From Pseudomonas saponiphila (GTDB lineage Bacteria; Pseudomonadota; Gammaproteobacteria; Pseudomonadales; Pseudomonadaceae), in NCBI RefSeq assembly GCF_900105185.1, contig NZ_FNTJ01000001.1:3182501-3246500 (forward strand): a DNA stretch of 64,000 bases, read 5' to 3'. The notes below the pieces were generated by a model. It made no database searches. It saw only the letters and a list, made by a program, of their open reading frames with translations, and had not been told where the DNA came from. This document shows positions 1 through 7,974 of this stretch, piece after piece (within the stretch, counting starts at the first letter, position 1; every line of letters starts with the position of its first letter). The position numbers and the translations under genes were made by a program.

Positions 1-323
1 CCCACCCGGGGCAGGTCCAGGACCACGATCCGCGAGTCGCGCACGGCCAGGGCGGTGGCCACGGTGTCGTCGCTGGAGCCGTCGCTGGCGAGGATGATCT
101 GCAGGTCGCTGGCCGGGTAATCCTGTTGCAGCAGCGTGCGCAGCTTGTGTTCGATGTGCGGGCCTTCGTTATGGGCGGCGATGATCACGCTGACCGACAG
201 CGGCAGCGCCTCCTGCTGCGGCCGCTGTCGCACGAACAGGCTGAGCAGGGCCAGCAGCAGCGGGTATCCGATCCAGGCATAGAAGGGCAGGAGCAGGCAC
301 AGCCAGAAAAGAGTCTTAGCCAC
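1..323 (-). CDS. Family-2 glycosyltransferase, 5' part only (runs off left edge)
   Basis: Roughly 107 residues are visible; the rest lies beyond the window. The first ~30 residues are a hydrophobic membrane segment. The GT-A fold begins near residue 43 with VSVIIAAHNE and continues with a DGSSDDT stretch, the usual N-terminal nucleotide-sugar binding region of GT2 enzymes. I place the start at a GTG whose first bases overlap the stop of the gene upstream (GTGGCTAA, 8 bases shared), which implies coupled translation as a late gene of the exopolysaccharide operon. The catalytic Asp and any QxxRW motif are outside the window, so donor, acceptor and processivity cannot be judged. Confidence 0.75.
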   Translation of the reverse strand, partial: MAKTLFWLCLLLPFYAWIGYPLLLALLSLFVRQRPQQEALPLSVSVIIAAHNEGPHIEHKLRTLLQQDYPASDLQIILASDGSSDDTVATALAVRDSRIVVLDLPRV

Positions 324-1281
324 GGTCAGGTCTCACGGCAGCACGGTTGAAAAGTCCCTGCACCAGCGCCACGGCACCCAGGTGCAGGCGCACCCCGTGC
401 AGCAGCCAGAGTTGCAGGACGAACAGCGGATCGCGGTGGCGCCAGCCCTGGCGCAGGGCCAGCAGCAACGGTGCCAGGGCGCCCAGCAGCAGGCACAGGG
501 CGGCCGCGCCCGGCCGGCCCGCGACCAGGGCCAGCAGCGCCGCGCCGCTCAGCAGGGCGCAGGCCAGGCACAGCAAGGGAAAGCGCAACAGTCGCGAATT
601 GAACCCGGCGGCCTTGAGCAATTGCCCATGACTGCCCTGGCGCCAGCGTTCCTTGCCGGCCCATTCGCCCCAACTGCCCTCAAAGCCCCAGTGCAGTACC
701 TGGGGCTCGGGCAGGCTGATCTGACGGGCGCCGGCGGCGTGCAGTCGCAGGCCCAGGTCCTTGTCTTCGCCGGTGCGCAGGCGCTCGTCGAAACCGCCGA
801 CCCGTTCGAACCAGACCCGCTGCAGGCACAGGTTGGCGCTGGGCAACCATTGCCGTGGCCGGGGCTGGCGGCCCGCGGTCAGGCTGCGCCGTTGCCAGGC
901 CCGGGCGAACCAGGGCGCGCAGCGCGGCGCGGCGCAATCCAGGGCCAGGACGTCGGCGCGGTTGGCGGCCAACACCTGCCGCCAGAGCTGCAGCCAGTTG
1001 CCGGGCACTTCGATATCGGCGTCGACAAACGCCAGGCAATCGCCGGTGGCCACCGCGGCGCCGCGATTGCGCAGGGCGCCGATGCCGATCCCCGGGCACG
1101 ACAGCACCCGTGCGCCCAGCTCGCGAGCGCGTTGCGGCCCCTGGTCGGTGGAGCCGTTGTCGACCACGATCAGTTCGTAGTCGACGGCCGCGACCCTGGC
1201 CGCGAGGATCACGCTGTCCAGGGTGCGGGTGATGTGACGGGCCTCGTTGTACATGGGCACGATCACGCTGATCCTTTGCAT
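316..1281 (-). CDS. Family-2 glycosyltransferase with C-terminal membrane segments
   Basis: A 321-residue GT2 enzyme. The N-terminus carries ISVIVPMYNEA, then VVDNGSTD, then FVDADIEVP, which supplies the Asp residues that bind the nucleotide-sugar/metal. FDERLRTGEDKDLGLR, near residue 170, looks like the ED-containing catalytic region. The C-terminal third (about 235-290) is strongly hydrophobic with two to three likely membrane helices, so the protein is probably anchored on the inner membrane facing the cytoplasm. It sits between the Wzy-like gene (113 bases upstream) and another GT2 that it overlaps by 8 bases. Role inferred from context: adding a sugar to the lipid-linked repeat unit of the exopolysaccharide. 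The sugar is unknown. Confidence 0.8.
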   Translation of the reverse strand: MQRISVIVPMYNEARHITRTLDSVILAARVAAVDYELIVVDNGSTDQGPQRARELGARVLSCPGIGIGALRNRGAAVATGDCLAFVDADIEVPGNWLQLWRQVLAANRADVLALDCAAPRCAPWFARAWQRRSLTAGRQPRPRQWLPSANLCLQRVWFERVGGFDERLRTGEDKDLGLRLHAAGARQISLPEPQVLHWGFEGSWGEWAGKERWRQGSHGQLLKAAGFNSRLLRFPLLCLACALLSGAALLALVAGRPGAAALCLLLGALAPLLLALRQGWRHRDPLFVLQLWLLHGVRLHLGAVALVQGLFNRAAVRPDRG

Positions 1282-1393
1282 CTTTGCCTCCCTTGGCCAG
1301 ATGGTGTGGTGGTCATGGGCGCCGGGTGAGGGCGCGGTGTTGCGGTGCTGTCGGTGCTGCTCTTGGCGGCCCCAGCAGGCCCCTCGGGCCTTG

Positions 1394-2764
1394 TCAGCTC
1401 GGGGTTGGGCGCGGCACGCGGGCCTCTTCGGCCTGCAGCCGCAGCACGCTGGACAGGGCCAGGAAGATCCACAGGTACTTGTGGTTGGGAGCGCTGAGAA
1501 ACAGCAGGAACACCGCCATGGCCAGCAGGCTCAGGCCCAGGTGGGTGGCGATGTCGGCCTGCTCGCGCTGACCCCGGGCGAGAAAACCCAGGCGCGCTCG
1601 CTCGAAGTTGCGCAGGCCCATCAGCATCAGCGCCACGAAACTCAGGCCGCCGGGAATCCCCAGCTCGCTGAACAGCTCCAGGTAGGTGTTGTGGGCGCGG
1701 CGGAACAGATCCGGCTCGTTCATGTTTTCCGAGAAGCTGCTGGCGAAGCCGGTCTGCGCGTAATGGATCGGGAAGGTGCCCAGGCCCGAGCCCAGCAACG
1801 GGTTCTCGCGGATCATCTGGCCGCCCACCACCAGGTAGGAAGTGCGTCGGCCCAGGGAGGTGTCCGCCGAGTGCGAGCCGGACTTGAGCATGCTCAGGGA
1901 CTGGATCCGCTCCACGTACTGCGCCGGCAGCACGGCGATGCCCAGGGGCACCAGGATCGCCACGGCGAACATGGCAAACCCCAGGTGCTTGGGCCGCAGG
2001 CCCTTGAGCCGGTCGCGGTAGTGCCAGACGCCGATGGCGATGGTGAACAGCACCACCAACAGCCCCGAGCGCGAGTCGGTCTTGGTCATCCCGGCCATCA
2101 GGGTCAGGCCGATGCCGACCCAGAACAGCCGCAGCGGCCAGTAGGGCGCACGCATGGCGAGCAGGATCGCCGGCGGCACCGCCATGGCGATCAGCAGGGC
2201 GAAGTAGTTGGCGTCCTGCAGCAGGCCGATGGCCCGGCCGCCGACCTGGTACTTGGCCGACACCAGGGCGATCACGCAGGTGATGGCGACGCTCAGCGCC
2301 AGCAGGCGGCAGAGCATCAGCAGGTTGACTTCGCGGGCAATCAGCAAGGTGACGAAGAACAGCACCAGGCCCACCGCCAGCTCCCGCAGGCTGTCCAGGG
2401 ACACCAGCAGGTTCTCGCTGTACATCAGGCTCAGCAGCAGGCACAGCAGGAAGGGCCCCAGGGCCCGCCACAGGTTGCTGCGCAGGCGGGTATCGGGGAT
2501 GTGCCGCAACAGCAGCTTGAACAGCATGATCAGGATCAGCGAGGCACCCAGCAGCTTGGCCGCGGAGAAGGCGCTGTCCTTGAACAAACCTTCGAACGGC
2601 ACCAGGGCACAGATGCCCAGCAGGCCCCAGCCCGGACGGCGATAGAGCAAGGCCAGGCCCACCAGCCCGACCACCACCAAAGGCGCCAGGAACGGCCAGG
2701 GGCTGGCGAGCAGCAGCAGGCTGGCCAGGCCCAGCAGGAGGCCGAGAACAGGGGCGGCGATCAT
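1394..2764 (-). CDS. O-antigen ligase/polymerase family membrane protein (Wzy/WaaL type)
   Basis: A 456-residue polytopic protein with about ten or more hydrophobic segments. A large soluble loop near residues 280-365 contains the family signature RRAHNTYLELFSELG, with the conserved HN and a nearby GSGLGTFP stretch, as in the Wzy_C/O-antigen ligase family. In a Wza/Wzc-containing operon the natural role is polymerising lipid-linked repeat units at the periplasmic face of the inner membrane; ligase activity cannot be excluded from sequence alone. Its ATG shares four bases (ATGA) with the stop of the GT4 gene upstream. No Wzx flippase is visible in the window, so it may lie further along the operon. 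Confidence 0.8.
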   Translation of the reverse strand: MIAAPVLGLLLGLASLLLLASPWPFLAPLVVVGLVGLALLYRRPGWGLLGICALVPFEGLFKDSAFSAAKLLGASLILIMLFKLLLRHIPDTRLRSNLWRALGPFLLCLLLSLMYSENLLVSLDSLRELAVGLVLFFVTLLIAREVNLLMLCRLLALSVAITCVIALVSAKYQVGGRAIGLLQDANYFALLIAMAVPPAILLAMRAPYWPLRLFWVGIGLTLMAGMTKTDSRSGLLVVLFTIAIGVWHYRDRLKGLRPKHLGFAMFAVAILVPLGIAVLPAQYVERIQSLSMLKSGSHSADTSLGRRTSYLVVGGQMIRENPLLGSGLGTFPIHYAQTGFASSFSENMNEPDLFRRAHNTYLELFSELGIPGGLSFVALMLMGLRNFERARLGFLARGQREQADIATHLGLSLLAMAVFLLFLSAPNHKYLWIFLALSSVLRLQAEEARVPRPTPS

Positions 2765-3888
2765 ACCGGGGTGCTCTCCCTGGCCAGGCGATACAGCTCA
2801 TCCCAGCTGCGGGCCAGGGTGGGCAGGTGATAGTGCTTGCGCTGGGTGACGCGGGCGGCCTGGGCCAGTTCCTCGGCCAGGGCCGGGTCATCCAGCAATT
2901 GGCCGATGCGCCGCTCCAGATCGACGCTGTCCAGGGGCTTGGCCAGCAAGCCGTTCTGCCGGTGTTGCAGGACATCGGGAATCCCGCCCACGGCAAAGGC
3001 CACCACCGGGGTGCCAGCCTGCATGGCCTCGAGCAGGATCATCGGCGTGCCCTCGGTGCGCGAGCTGAGCACCAGCACGTTGAGGCGCTTGAGCCAGGGC
3101 TGCATGTCCTGCTGGTAACCGGGCAGCAGAATGCGCAGCGACAGCCCGGCGGCGTCGATGCGCTGGCGCAGGGCCTGGTTCTGTTCGCCGTCACCGAGCA
3201 ACACCGCCTTGAGGGTGGGGCGCTGCCAACACAGGCTGATCAGTGCGTCGAGAAACAGGTCCGGGCCCTTTTCCGCGCTCAGGCGCCCGACGAAGCCGAC
3301 CATCGGCTCCATTTCGTCGCGGCATACTTCGGCCTCCCGCAGCGGCGGTCCATCCTGGTTCACCGGCAACACCCGCTTGGGCTCCGGCAGGCCGTTGGGA
3401 ATGACCCGCAGCTTGTCCTCGGCCACGCCGGCCTGGCGGTGCAACTGGGCAATGCTTTGGGCAACACAGGCCACCCGCCGCACCTGAGGGCTGCGGCACA
3501 GGCGCAGGCTGATCCAGGTGTAGAGCTTCTGTTTCAGGCTGCGCGGGGTGAAGCCGTGCTGGGTCATGACCAGGGGCAGGTGCAGGCGCCGGGCACAGAC
3601 CCAGGCGAACACCTGAGCCTTGAAGTTGTGGGCGTTGAGCAGGCCCGGCTGCTGCCGCAGATGGGCCAGCAGCGCCTGCAAACAGTGGCAGTTGTGGCTG
3701 GGCACCCCAGCCTCGCTGAACCGCTGCAGCAAGCTCTGCGGGGCATTGATGAACACCACCCGATGCTGCCCCGGGGTGACCAGGCAATGATCCAGCAGCA
3801 TGCGTTCGGCGCCATAGAAGCCGCCGCTGTGGATCAGGTGCACGATAGGCCGTGCGGCCAGGCTCAGGTCGTTCACTGTTTGGCCCAA
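2761..3888 (-). CDS. Family-4 (GT-B fold) glycosyltransferase
   Basis: A 375-residue GT-B glycosyltransferase. The N-terminal acceptor domain starts with IVHLIHSGGFYGAERML, the glycine-rich loop of GT4 enzymes. The C-terminal donor domain contains GFVGRLSAEKGPDLFLDAL near residue 195 and SRTEGTPMILLEAMQAGTPV near 275, the E-x7-E type signature that holds the nucleotide. No membrane helix is seen, so it is presumably cytosolic or peripheral. The start overlaps the end of the chain-length gene by 16 bases and the stop overlaps the Wzy-like gene by 4, so the three are translated together. Likely role: a committed step in repeat-unit assembly. Donor sugar unknown. Confidence 0.85.
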   Translation of the reverse strand: MGQTVNDLSLAARPIVHLIHSGGFYGAERMLLDHCLVTPGQHRVVFINAPQSLLQRFSEAGVPSHNCHCLQALLAHLRQQPGLLNAHNFKAQVFAWVCARRLHLPLVMTQHGFTPRSLKQKLYTWISLRLCRSPQVRRVACVAQSIAQLHRQAGVAEDKLRVIPNGLPEPKRVLPVNQDGPPLREAEVCRDEMEPMVGFVGRLSAEKGPDLFLDALISLCWQRPTLKAVLLGDGEQNQALRQRIDAAGLSLRILLPGYQQDMQPWLKRLNVLVLSSRTEGTPMILLEAMQAGTPVVAFAVGGIPDVLQHRQNGLLAKPLDSVDLERRIGQLLDDPALAEELAQAARVTQRKHYHLPTLARSWDELYRLARESTPV

Positions 3889-5468
3889 TACCAGGCCCAG
3901 CGCCAGGTCCAGCGTGGATAGGGATTGACCTGTTGCTCTTCAACCGCGTTGAGCACCATCAGCACCGGCAGGCCGAGGTGGTCGCTGACCTGGGCCGGGT
4001 GCTTGAAGCGGTGATCGAAGAACTCGTAGACATAGCCCAGGGCGACGGCCAGCAGCAGGCCGGTGAGCAGGCCCAGGGGGATGATCAGCATGGGTTTGGG
4101 GAACGCCGCTTCGCTGGGTTCGTAAGGCTGGCTGAGCACCCGGGCGTTGGACAGCTCGCCGCTGATCAAGCGTTCGCCACGGCTCTCTTCATAGCGCTGG
4201 GTGTAGGTGAAGAAGGCCTTGTGCAAGGCATCGATTTCGGTGTCCAGCTGGCGCAGCTTGCTCAGCACCTCTTGAAGGTCGCGCACCCGCGCCTTGTAGT
4301 CGTTGATCCGCGCGGTCTTCTGGGCGATCACCGACTGGGTGATCTGCAGATCGCTGCTGCGCTCGCGCACCCGGTTTTCCACCACCTTGAGGAACTGCGC
4401 CCGGGCCCGCACGATCTGCTCGCGCTGCTGCTGCATCGGCACGCTGTCGGCCCGGTAAGTGTCGGCGGTGGTGCCGAACTGGCTCACCAGGTTGGTCAGC
4501 TGCTCGCCCAGTTGCTTGATCTCGCGGTCCTCGTAGGCCACGTTGTCCACGGTGTTGGCGAAGGCGAAGGGGAAGGTGTAGTCGGTGAGGCCGGCCTTGC
4601 GTGCCGCCGCCAGGTTCTTCTGCAGGTAGTCCAGGCGGCGCTGGTTCTCCAGGGCCTGGTCGCGGTAGCCGTTGAGCGATTGCTCCTCGGTGTTGATGGC
4701 GTTCAGGCGGAAGGTGATCTCCTCCTTGGGATCGGAGGCATGCGCCGCTTCCAGCAGCGCCTGGCGCTTGCCCTCCAGGTCATCCAGGCGCGACTGGTAC
4801 TGGGCCTTCTTCTGTTCATAGAAGGCCTCGGGCAGTTCGTTGGATTGCAGGTCCTGGCGGCTTTTCAGGTAGTTGGCCAGCAGACGCTCGACAAAGCGCG
4901 TGCCTTCGGCGGCATTCGGGCTGGCATAGACGATGGAGATCACGTTGGAGCCGGGCAGGGTGCCGATCTTCAGGTCCTTGACCGCCTGGTCGGTGAAGGC
5001 ATCCAGGCTGGTGTCGCGCACCGGGTCCACGGCCAGGCCGAAGAAGCCGCGCAGCGGGTTGATCATCTGGTTGCGCAGCGGGTCGATCAGGCCATTGCGG
5101 ATCGGCTTGACGAGCAACCGGGTCAACAGGCCCTCGTTGCCGCCGAACTGACCTTCGCGGCGCAACTGGTCGATGGTGTCGCGGATCAGGGTCGGCGAAC
5201 GCAGGATATTGCTCTCGGTTTCCATGTCCGCCAGGGACGGCGGGATGAACTTGTCGCTGTCCGGGGTGAGCACGGTGTTGGCGTCGGTCTGCGACAGTTT
5301 CTTGGACTGCACTATGACCTCGGCGGTGATCTCGAAGCTCTGCTTGAGTACCAGCGGCAGCAGCAGCGCAATCAGGGCGAATCCCAGGAACACCCGCTTG
5401 ATCAGGCGTCGATTGACAAAGAACACGAGGAGGAACTCATGCAGGTAGTTTTCGATCTTGGTCATCAA
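3873..5468 (-). CDS. Wzz/GumC-type chain-length determinant, without kinase domain
   Basis: A 531-residue polysaccharide co-polymerase. There is one membrane helix near residues 26-45, a long periplasmic region rich in heptad-like Glu/Gln/Leu/Arg segments (about 200-420, coiled coil), and a second helix near 455-480 preceded by the PxxP-like PYEPSEAAFPKPMLIIP. After that only ~50 cytoplasmic residues remain, so there is no C-terminal BY-kinase domain as in Wzc; the CpsD-like protein encoded two genes upstream could be the separate partner. Known family role: setting polymer length and linking the polymerase to the Wza channel. The gene follows the Wza-like gene by 8 bases. Confidence 0.85.
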   Translation of the reverse strand: MMTKIENYLHEFLLVFFVNRRLIKRVFLGFALIALLLPLVLKQSFEITAEVIVQSKKLSQTDANTVLTPDSDKFIPPSLADMETESNILRSPTLIRDTIDQLRREGQFGGNEGLLTRLLVKPIRNGLIDPLRNQMINPLRGFFGLAVDPVRDTSLDAFTDQAVKDLKIGTLPGSNVISIVYASPNAAEGTRFVERLLANYLKSRQDLQSNELPEAFYEQKKAQYQSRLDDLEGKRQALLEAAHASDPKEEITFRLNAINTEEQSLNGYRDQALENQRRLDYLQKNLAAARKAGLTDYTFPFAFANTVDNVAYEDREIKQLGEQLTNLVSQFGTTADTYRADSVPMQQQREQIVRARAQFLKVVENRVRERSSDLQITQSVIAQKTARINDYKARVRDLQEVLSKLRQLDTEIDALHKAFFTYTQRYEESRGERLISGELSNARVLSQPYEPSEAAFPKPMLIIPLGLLTGLLLAVALGYVYEFFDHRFKHPAQVSDHLGLPVLMVLNAVEEQQVNPYPRWTWRWAWYWAKQ

Positions 5469-5476
5469 GAGGGAAC

Positions 5477-6496
5477 TCAGTTGTTTTTCGTTTCTTTGTT
5501 GTCGACGCGGTAGCCGAAGCTGAACCCGACACCCTGGAACATGATCACGTCCGCCAGCTGCTTGCTCAGGGCCCCGGCCTTGGCCAGGCGGGTCTTGGGC
5601 ACATAGAGCATGTCGTCGGGCTGCAGGTAGGCGAATTGCAGGGCCTTGCCGTCCAGCGCCGCATCGGCGTCATAGACCCGGGCTTCGACCTGATTGCCCT
5701 TGCGCCGCATGATCACCACCGAGTCCAGGCGCGCCGTGGGTCCGGCGCCCTTGGCCAGGGTCAGGGCCTCAAGCACCGAGATCGGCCGGCGCACCGGGTA
5801 GGCCCCGGGCTGGCCGACTTCGCCCATGACGAACACTTCGTTGGCGGCGGTGGTCTTGAGCAGCACGTCGACGCTGACCTGGCCCACTTCCTTGGCGTAG
5901 CGCTGGTTGACCAGGGTCTGCAGCTCGCTGAGGCTCTTGCCCTGCAACGACAGGCTGCCCAGCAGCGGGAAGCTGGCGCGGCCATCGGAGCCGACCACGA
6001 TCTCGCGGCTCAGGCCGGTGGCCGGGTTGGTCAGGCTGGTGCGCAGGTTGTCCAGCTGGGCCATGGCGTGGGAGATCGAGAAGGTGATCTGCGGCTTCTT
6101 CAGCACCTTGGCGTAAAGGGTTTCCAGGGCCTGGCGCGCCTGTTCGGCGGACAGCCCGGCGACCTGGACGTTGCCCACGTAGGGCAGGTCGATGCTGCCG
6201 TCGGGCAGCACCAGCTTGCTGCCGCCCAGCTCCGGCGCGGTGAGGAAGCCGATGTCCACCTGATCACCGGGCTGCACGAGGTAGCGCTGCTGGGTGGTGG
6301 TGCCGATGTGGAAGATCACGTCCAGCACGTCCTGGGGCCGCAGCACCTGTTCGATGGGCATGACCTCGGTGAGCTGGGCCTGGTCGGCCGGGGCGCTGAG
6401 GATCTGCACCGGCATCTGCTGCGGCTCGCGGTTGACGCAGCCGCCGAGGGCCGCCAGCAGCGACAGGCCCAGCAGGGAGAGTCTTGGCTTGTTCAT
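5477..6496 (-). CDS. Wza/GumB-like outer-membrane polysaccharide export lipoprotein
   Basis: 339 residues from the ATG at 6496. That start is chosen because it gives a clean lipoprotein signal (LLGLSLLAALGGC) and has an AGGA ribosome site about 10 bases upstream; a longer frame to 6532 would bury the signal. After the lipobox comes a Poly_export domain (LRPQDVLDVIFHIG... YLVQPGDQVDIGF) and SLBB-type soluble domains (GSDGRASFPLLGSL; VFVMGEVGQPGAYPV). Family members form the octameric outer-membrane channel for capsule or exopolysaccharide. Upstream is the CpsD-like gene and downstream the chain-length gene, the standard export trio. The final segment after FAYLQPDDMLYVPKTR is short, so an E. 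coli-type C-terminal barrel helix is not obvious. Confidence 0.9.
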   Translation of the reverse strand: MNKPRLSLLGLSLLAALGGCVNREPQQMPVQILSAPADQAQLTEVMPIEQVLRPQDVLDVIFHIGTTTQQRYLVQPGDQVDIGFLTAPELGGSKLVLPDGSIDLPYVGNVQVAGLSAEQARQALETLYAKVLKKPQITFSISHAMAQLDNLRTSLTNPATGLSREIVVGSDGRASFPLLGSLSLQGKSLSELQTLVNQRYAKEVGQVSVDVLLKTTAANEVFVMGEVGQPGAYPVRRPISVLEALTLAKGAGPTARLDSVVIMRRKGNQVEARVYDADAALDGKALQFAYLQPDDMLYVPKTRLAKAGALSKQLADVIMFQGVGFSFGYRVDNKETKNN

Positions 6497-6518
6497 GGTT
6501 ACACGGTCCTTGTGCCGG

Positions 6519-7184
6519 TCAGAGACGGTCATAAACCCACTTGGGCATGTAGTACTTGCGAGCGTTGAACACGCTGCCGATCAGCTTCGCCTCGGCCTGG
6601 ATCAAACGCTGCGCCGCGGCCTGGGCCACTTCCCAGCGGGTTTCCTCGCTGCGCACCACCAGCACCACGCCGTCCACCTGGGTGCTCAGGGTGAGGATGT
6701 CGCCGCTGCCGTACACCGGGTCGCCGTCGATGATCACGAAGCGATAGTCCGCGGCCAGGGCCTGCAACAGTGTCTGCAGCAGTTCCGGGGTCAGGCGCTC
6801 GGCGTATTGCTGGCGCCGACCCAGGGGCAGGAAGTCGAAACCCAGCTCGTCGCTGCCTTGGATGCACTGGGCCAGGAGCGGCGGGGTGTCGGCCAGGGCC
6901 AGGTCGAGAAAGCCCGGTTGCTGGTCCAGGTCCAGGCGCCGGGTCAGGCTGTTGTCCGAGAGGCTGGTGTCCACCAGCAGCACCCGGCCGCGGCTGGTGC
7001 GCGCCAGTTCGCTGGCCATGCTCAGGCTGCTGCTGGTGATGCCGCTGTTGCGGTTGGCCGCGGTCAGCAGGATCACCCGCAGCTCCTGGTCGAGCACGGT
7101 GACCGCCAGGTTGCTTTCGCTGGGAGGCTGGATCTTCAGACTGGCTAGGGTTGCTGCCGCCATTTCAACTTGCTCCATGGCCAT
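6519..7184 (-). CDS. CpsD/CapB-like (BY-kinase fold) protein lacking the P-loop lysine
   Basis: 221 residues with the fold of bacterial tyrosine autokinases and ParA/MinD ATPases. A Walker A' strand is present (RVLLVDTSL, about 67-75), as is a Walker B strand (FVIIDGDPV, about 149-157). The P-loop position (41-53) reads TAANRNSGITSSS, so the GxxxxGK[ST] lysine is missing and the glycine pattern is degraded. There is no C-terminal tyrosine cluster, only KYYMPKWVY. Family knowledge: CpsD partners a Wzz-like protein and controls polymerisation by phosphorylation; here kinase activity is doubtful and a structural role is more likely. Start is uncertain: 7184 overlaps the previous gene by 20 bases, while an ATG at 7163 has a GGAG nine bases upstream. 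Confidence 0.75.
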   Translation of the reverse strand: MAMEQVEMAAATLASLKIQPPSESNLAVTVLDQELRVILLTAANRNSGITSSSLSMASELARTSRGRVLLVDTSLSDNSLTRRLDLDQQPGFLDLALADTPPLLAQCIQGSDELGFDFLPLGRRQQYAERLTPELLQTLLQALAADYRFVIIDGDPVYGSGDILTLSTQVDGVVLVVRSEETRWEVAQAAAQRLIQAEAKLIGSVFNARKYYMPKWVYDRL

Positions 7185-7938
7185 TGAGGACCTTGAAAGG
7201 GGTTTTGATCAGGATCTTCAGGTCGAGCCAGGGGCTCTGCTGGAAGATGTACGTCATGTCGAGGGTGACCCGGCCGTCGAAGTCCACATCGCTGCGGCCC
7301 GAGACCTGCCACAGCCCGGTGATCCCGGGGTAGATGCTCAGGCGTCCGAGGTGGTGTTCCTTGTAGGTCTGGGCATGGAACGAGGTTGGCCGCGGGCCGA
7401 CGATGCGCATCTGGCCCAGCACCACGTTGATCAGGTTGGGCAACTCGTCGAGGCTGGTGCGCCGCAGGAAGCCGCCGATCCCGGTGATCCGCGGGTCGCG
7501 ATCGATCTTGAAGTCCACCGAGTCCGGGCCGTGCTTGTTCAGATGGCGCACCGAGTCCTTCAGGGCTTCGGCGTTGACCACCATGGTGCGGAACTTGTAC
7601 ATGCCGAAGCGCCGGCCGCGAAAACCGGTGCGCAACTGCACGAAGAACACCGGCCCGGGGCTGGTGAGCTTGATCGCCAGCGCCACCGCCAGCAGCAGCG
7701 GCGACAGCAGCACCAACAGCAGGGCGGCCAGCAGCGCCGAGGTCAGGCGCTTGCTGCGCGACAGGGTCCAGGGCCGGCCGCCGTCGCGGCCGGTGATCCA
7801 GCCGTGATGCTGCAGGTCGATGGCGGCCTGGACCTTGCGCCGGAACGGGTCGTTGCGCCGGTCGATGCGCGCCGGTGCCGGCACCTCGGTTACGGGCGAT
7901 GAGAGGGGTCTTTCCATTTCCACCGGAAGTACTTCCAT
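7165..7938 (-). CDS. Undecaprenyl-phosphate sugar phosphotransferase (ExoY/WcaJ C-terminal type)
   Basis: 257 residues: a short cytoplasmic N-terminus, one hydrophobic segment (about 85-107, LLAALLLVLLSPLLLAVALA), then the conserved polyprenyl-phosphate transferase domain. Visible signatures are SPGPVFFVQLRTGFRGRRF, YKFRTM, RRTSLDELPNLINV (catalytic DE pair), VGPRP and PGITGLWQVSGRS. This is the short monotopic ExoY-like architecture without the four-helix N-terminal part of WcaJ. Known role: transfer of a hexose-1-phosphate to undecaprenyl phosphate, starting each repeat unit at the inner membrane. It precedes the CpsD-like, Wza and Wzc genes, which fits a Wzx/Wzy-dependent pathway. Glucose or galactose is likely but not decided by sequence. 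Confidence 0.88.
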   Translation of the reverse strand: MEVLPVEMERPLSSPVTEVPAPARIDRRNDPFRRKVQAAIDLQHHGWITGRDGGRPWTLSRSKRLTSALLAALLLVLLSPLLLAVALAIKLTSPGPVFFVQLRTGFRGRRFGMYKFRTMVVNAEALKDSVRHLNKHGPDSVDFKIDRDPRITGIGGFLRRTSLDELPNLINVVLGQMRIVGPRPTSFHAQTYKEHHLGRLSIYPGITGLWQVSGRSDVDFDGRVTLDMTYIFQQSPWLDLKILIKTPFKVLNGHGAS

Positions 7939-7974
7939 TGCAAGGGGTTGGGTAAAGGGCGCCGTGGCGCCGAC

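Noticed and set aside
3873..5468. Wzc with tyrosine kinase domain.
   Set aside because: Only about 50 residues follow the second membrane helix, so no kinase fits.
3852..5513. A 553-codon open frame on the plus strand opposite the chain-length determinant gene, and similar long antisense frames elsewhere (for example 1247-2830, 48933-50738, 51361-53439).
   Set aside because: They are opposite clear genes, have Gln/Ala/Arg-rich composition without domains, and arise from high G+C third-position bias.
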